Positions 23,862 through 24,753 of a DNA stretch of 24,753 bases are shown here, piece after piece. A program made the translations under genes and the position numbers. The stretch comes from an uncultured Flavobacteriaceae bacterium (GTDB taxonomy: Bacteria; Bacteroidota; Bacteroidia; Flavobacteriales; Flavobacteriaceae), in the NCBI GenBank assembly GCA_913031655.1, contig CAJWFY010000005.1, forward strand, positions 1 to 24,753. The letters are read 5' to 3'. Position 1 is the stretch's first letter, and every line of letters starts with the position of its first letter. The notes under the pieces were generated by a model. That model saw only the letters and a program-made list of their open reading frames with translations. It was not told the DNA's origin and searched no databases.

Positions 23862-24692
23862 ATGAGCCTAATTACATTAACAACTGATTTTGGTAACAAA
23901 GATCACTTTGTTGGCTCATTAAAAGGAGCTCTTCATAATGAGATTAAAAATATAAATATCATTGATATATCGCACAATGTATCTCCTTTTAACATAATTG
24001 AAGGTGCTTACATAATACAAAACTCTTACAAAAACTTTCCAGAGGGATCAATTCATATTATTGGAATAGATTCTGAAAAAACACCTGATCAAAATCATAT
24101 TGCTATGATTTTAGATGGCCATTATTTTATATGTGCTAATAATGGGATAATGTCTCTAATATCTTCTAAAATTAATCCTGAAAAAATAATTGAAATAAAT
24201 ATTCATAATGAAAAATCTACTAGTTTTCCAGTCTTAGATGTGTTTGTTAAAGTAGCTGCCCATATTTATAGAGGAGGTTCTATTGATCTTGTTGGTAAAA
24301 GAGTTTATGAATTAAAAGAACTTTACGATATAAACCCCATAATCAATGAAAAAAATAAAGAAATTACTGGGAATATTATTTATATAGATAATTATGAAAA
24401 TGTTGTAACTAATATTTCCAAGACTATTTTTGATGAATTTGGAAAATCGAGACCATATACAATAAACGCTAGAAATTATAAATTTGAATCAATTGTAAAT
24501 TCTTATAGTGAAGCAATTAAGTTTGATGTTAAAAAAGAAATAAGAAAAGAAGAAGGTAAAAAAATTGCTCTTTTTAATAAATCAAATTTTCTAGAACTGG
24601 CTATATACAAGAGCAATCCCGGACAAACAGGGGGAGCCAGTAGTTTGTTTGGATTAAAATATAGAGATATAGTAACTATACAGTTTGAATAA
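23862..24692 (+). CDS. SAM hydroxide adenosyltransferase (DUF62; chlorinase/fluorinase superfamily)
   Basis: A 276-residue protein of the DUF62 family, whose characterised members hydrolyse S-adenosylmethionine to adenosine and methionine with water as nucleophile; relatives are halogenases. It starts ITLTTDFGNKDHFVGSLKG (4-22) and has IIDISHNVSPFN (33-44), GSIHIIGIDSE (62-72), CANNGIMSLI (91-100), VLDVFVKVAAHIYRGG (124-139), YIDNYENVVTNIS (174-186) and a C-terminal beta domain ending GGASSLFGLKYRDIVTIQF. Asp70 and His134 match the catalytic Asp and His of the family, but the arginine normally about seven residues after that Asp is absent: the stretch reads SEKTPDQNH. I recall related flavobacterial proteins also lacking it. 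The ATG follows a T-rich then A-rich leader. The gene is divergent from phoH. Confidence 0.9.
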   Translation: MSLITLTTDFGNKDHFVGSLKGALHNEIKNINIIDISHNVSPFNIIEGAYIIQNSYKNFPEGSIHIIGIDSEKTPDQNHIAMILDGHYFICANNGIMSLISSKINPEKIIEINIHNEKSTSFPVLDVFVKVAAHIYRGGSIDLVGKRVYELKELYDINPIINEKNKEITGNIIYIDNYENVVTNISKTIFDEFGKSRPYTINARNYKFESIVNSYSEAIKFDVKKEIRKEEGKKIALFNKSNFLELAIYKSNPGQTGGASSLFGLKYRDIVTIQFE

Positions 24693-24753
24693 AGTGGTTA
24701 AAAAGTGTTAATAAATTAGTTTTATTTTAACGATAGTTTCTAATATATTTACT

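Noticed and set aside
24693..24753. Possible promoter-like TATATTTA at 24744-24751 or start of a new gene
   Set aside because: The sequence ends before any start codon could be placed; one mismatch to the -7 consensus in A+T-rich DNA is not enough.

Overview
This A+T-rich window looks like the chromosome of a Bacteroidota member, most likely a marine-type flavobacterium with a compact genome. The support is: many upstream sequences match the Bacteroidota -7 element TAnnTTTG; start codons follow A-rich tracts with no clear Shine-Dalgarno sequence; and several proteins have a flavobacterial flavour (YbiT-like ABC-F protein with a ruined second P-loop, YtxJ bacilliredoxin, DUF2007 protein after pheT, PhoH-purC next to a SAM hydrolase). 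I see no transposase, integrase, phage gene, CRISPR array, tRNA or 16S/23S/5S rRNA. No gene-free stretch exceeds about 170 bases.

Layout. 1-509: end of an OmpA-family protein and a strong intrinsic terminator. 591-6797: three helicases, a DEAD-box RNA helicase (+), UvrD/PcrA (-) and RecG (+). 6853-9487: pheT followed by a small DUF2007 protein. 9482-12551: an ABC-F ATPase (-) and a divergent lipoprotein with a thioredoxin-like domain but no CXXC. 12548-14131 (-): the SRP RNA gene (ffs), a short-chain dehydrogenase and a TalC-type transaldolase, apparently one transcription unit. 14208-16914: a glutaminyl cyclase lipoprotein (+), glyA (-) and ytxJ (-). 16947-18042: smpB (+) converging on pcm (-). 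18102-21901 (+): a tightly packed operon of a Gfo/Idh/MocA oxidoreductase, a YggS PLP protein, an exonuclease/GIY-YIG fusion and miaA. 21883-24692: purC and phoH (-), divergent from a SAM hydroxide adenosyltransferase (+).

The genes are mainly housekeeping: DNA repair and RNA remodelling (uvrD, recG, exonuclease/GIY-YIG, DEAD helicase), translation and its quality control (pheT, ABC-F, smpB, miaA, SRP RNA), one-carbon/purine/SAM metabolism (glyA, purC, SAM hydrolase), and thiol or protein maintenance (ytxJ, pcm). The packing is extreme. All six convergent pairs overlap or are one base apart, neighbouring same-strand genes often share ATGA, and about eight genes start at TTG or GTG.

I found no convincing new multi-gene system. 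The points most worth a second look are the SRP RNA sitting 7 bases upstream of the SDR-transaldolase pair, the one-sided loss of ATP-site motifs in the ABC-F protein, the CXXC-less thioredoxin-fold lipoprotein, the SAM hydrolase lacking the usual active-site arginine, and -7 promoter boxes whose TTTG can be misread as TTG start codons.
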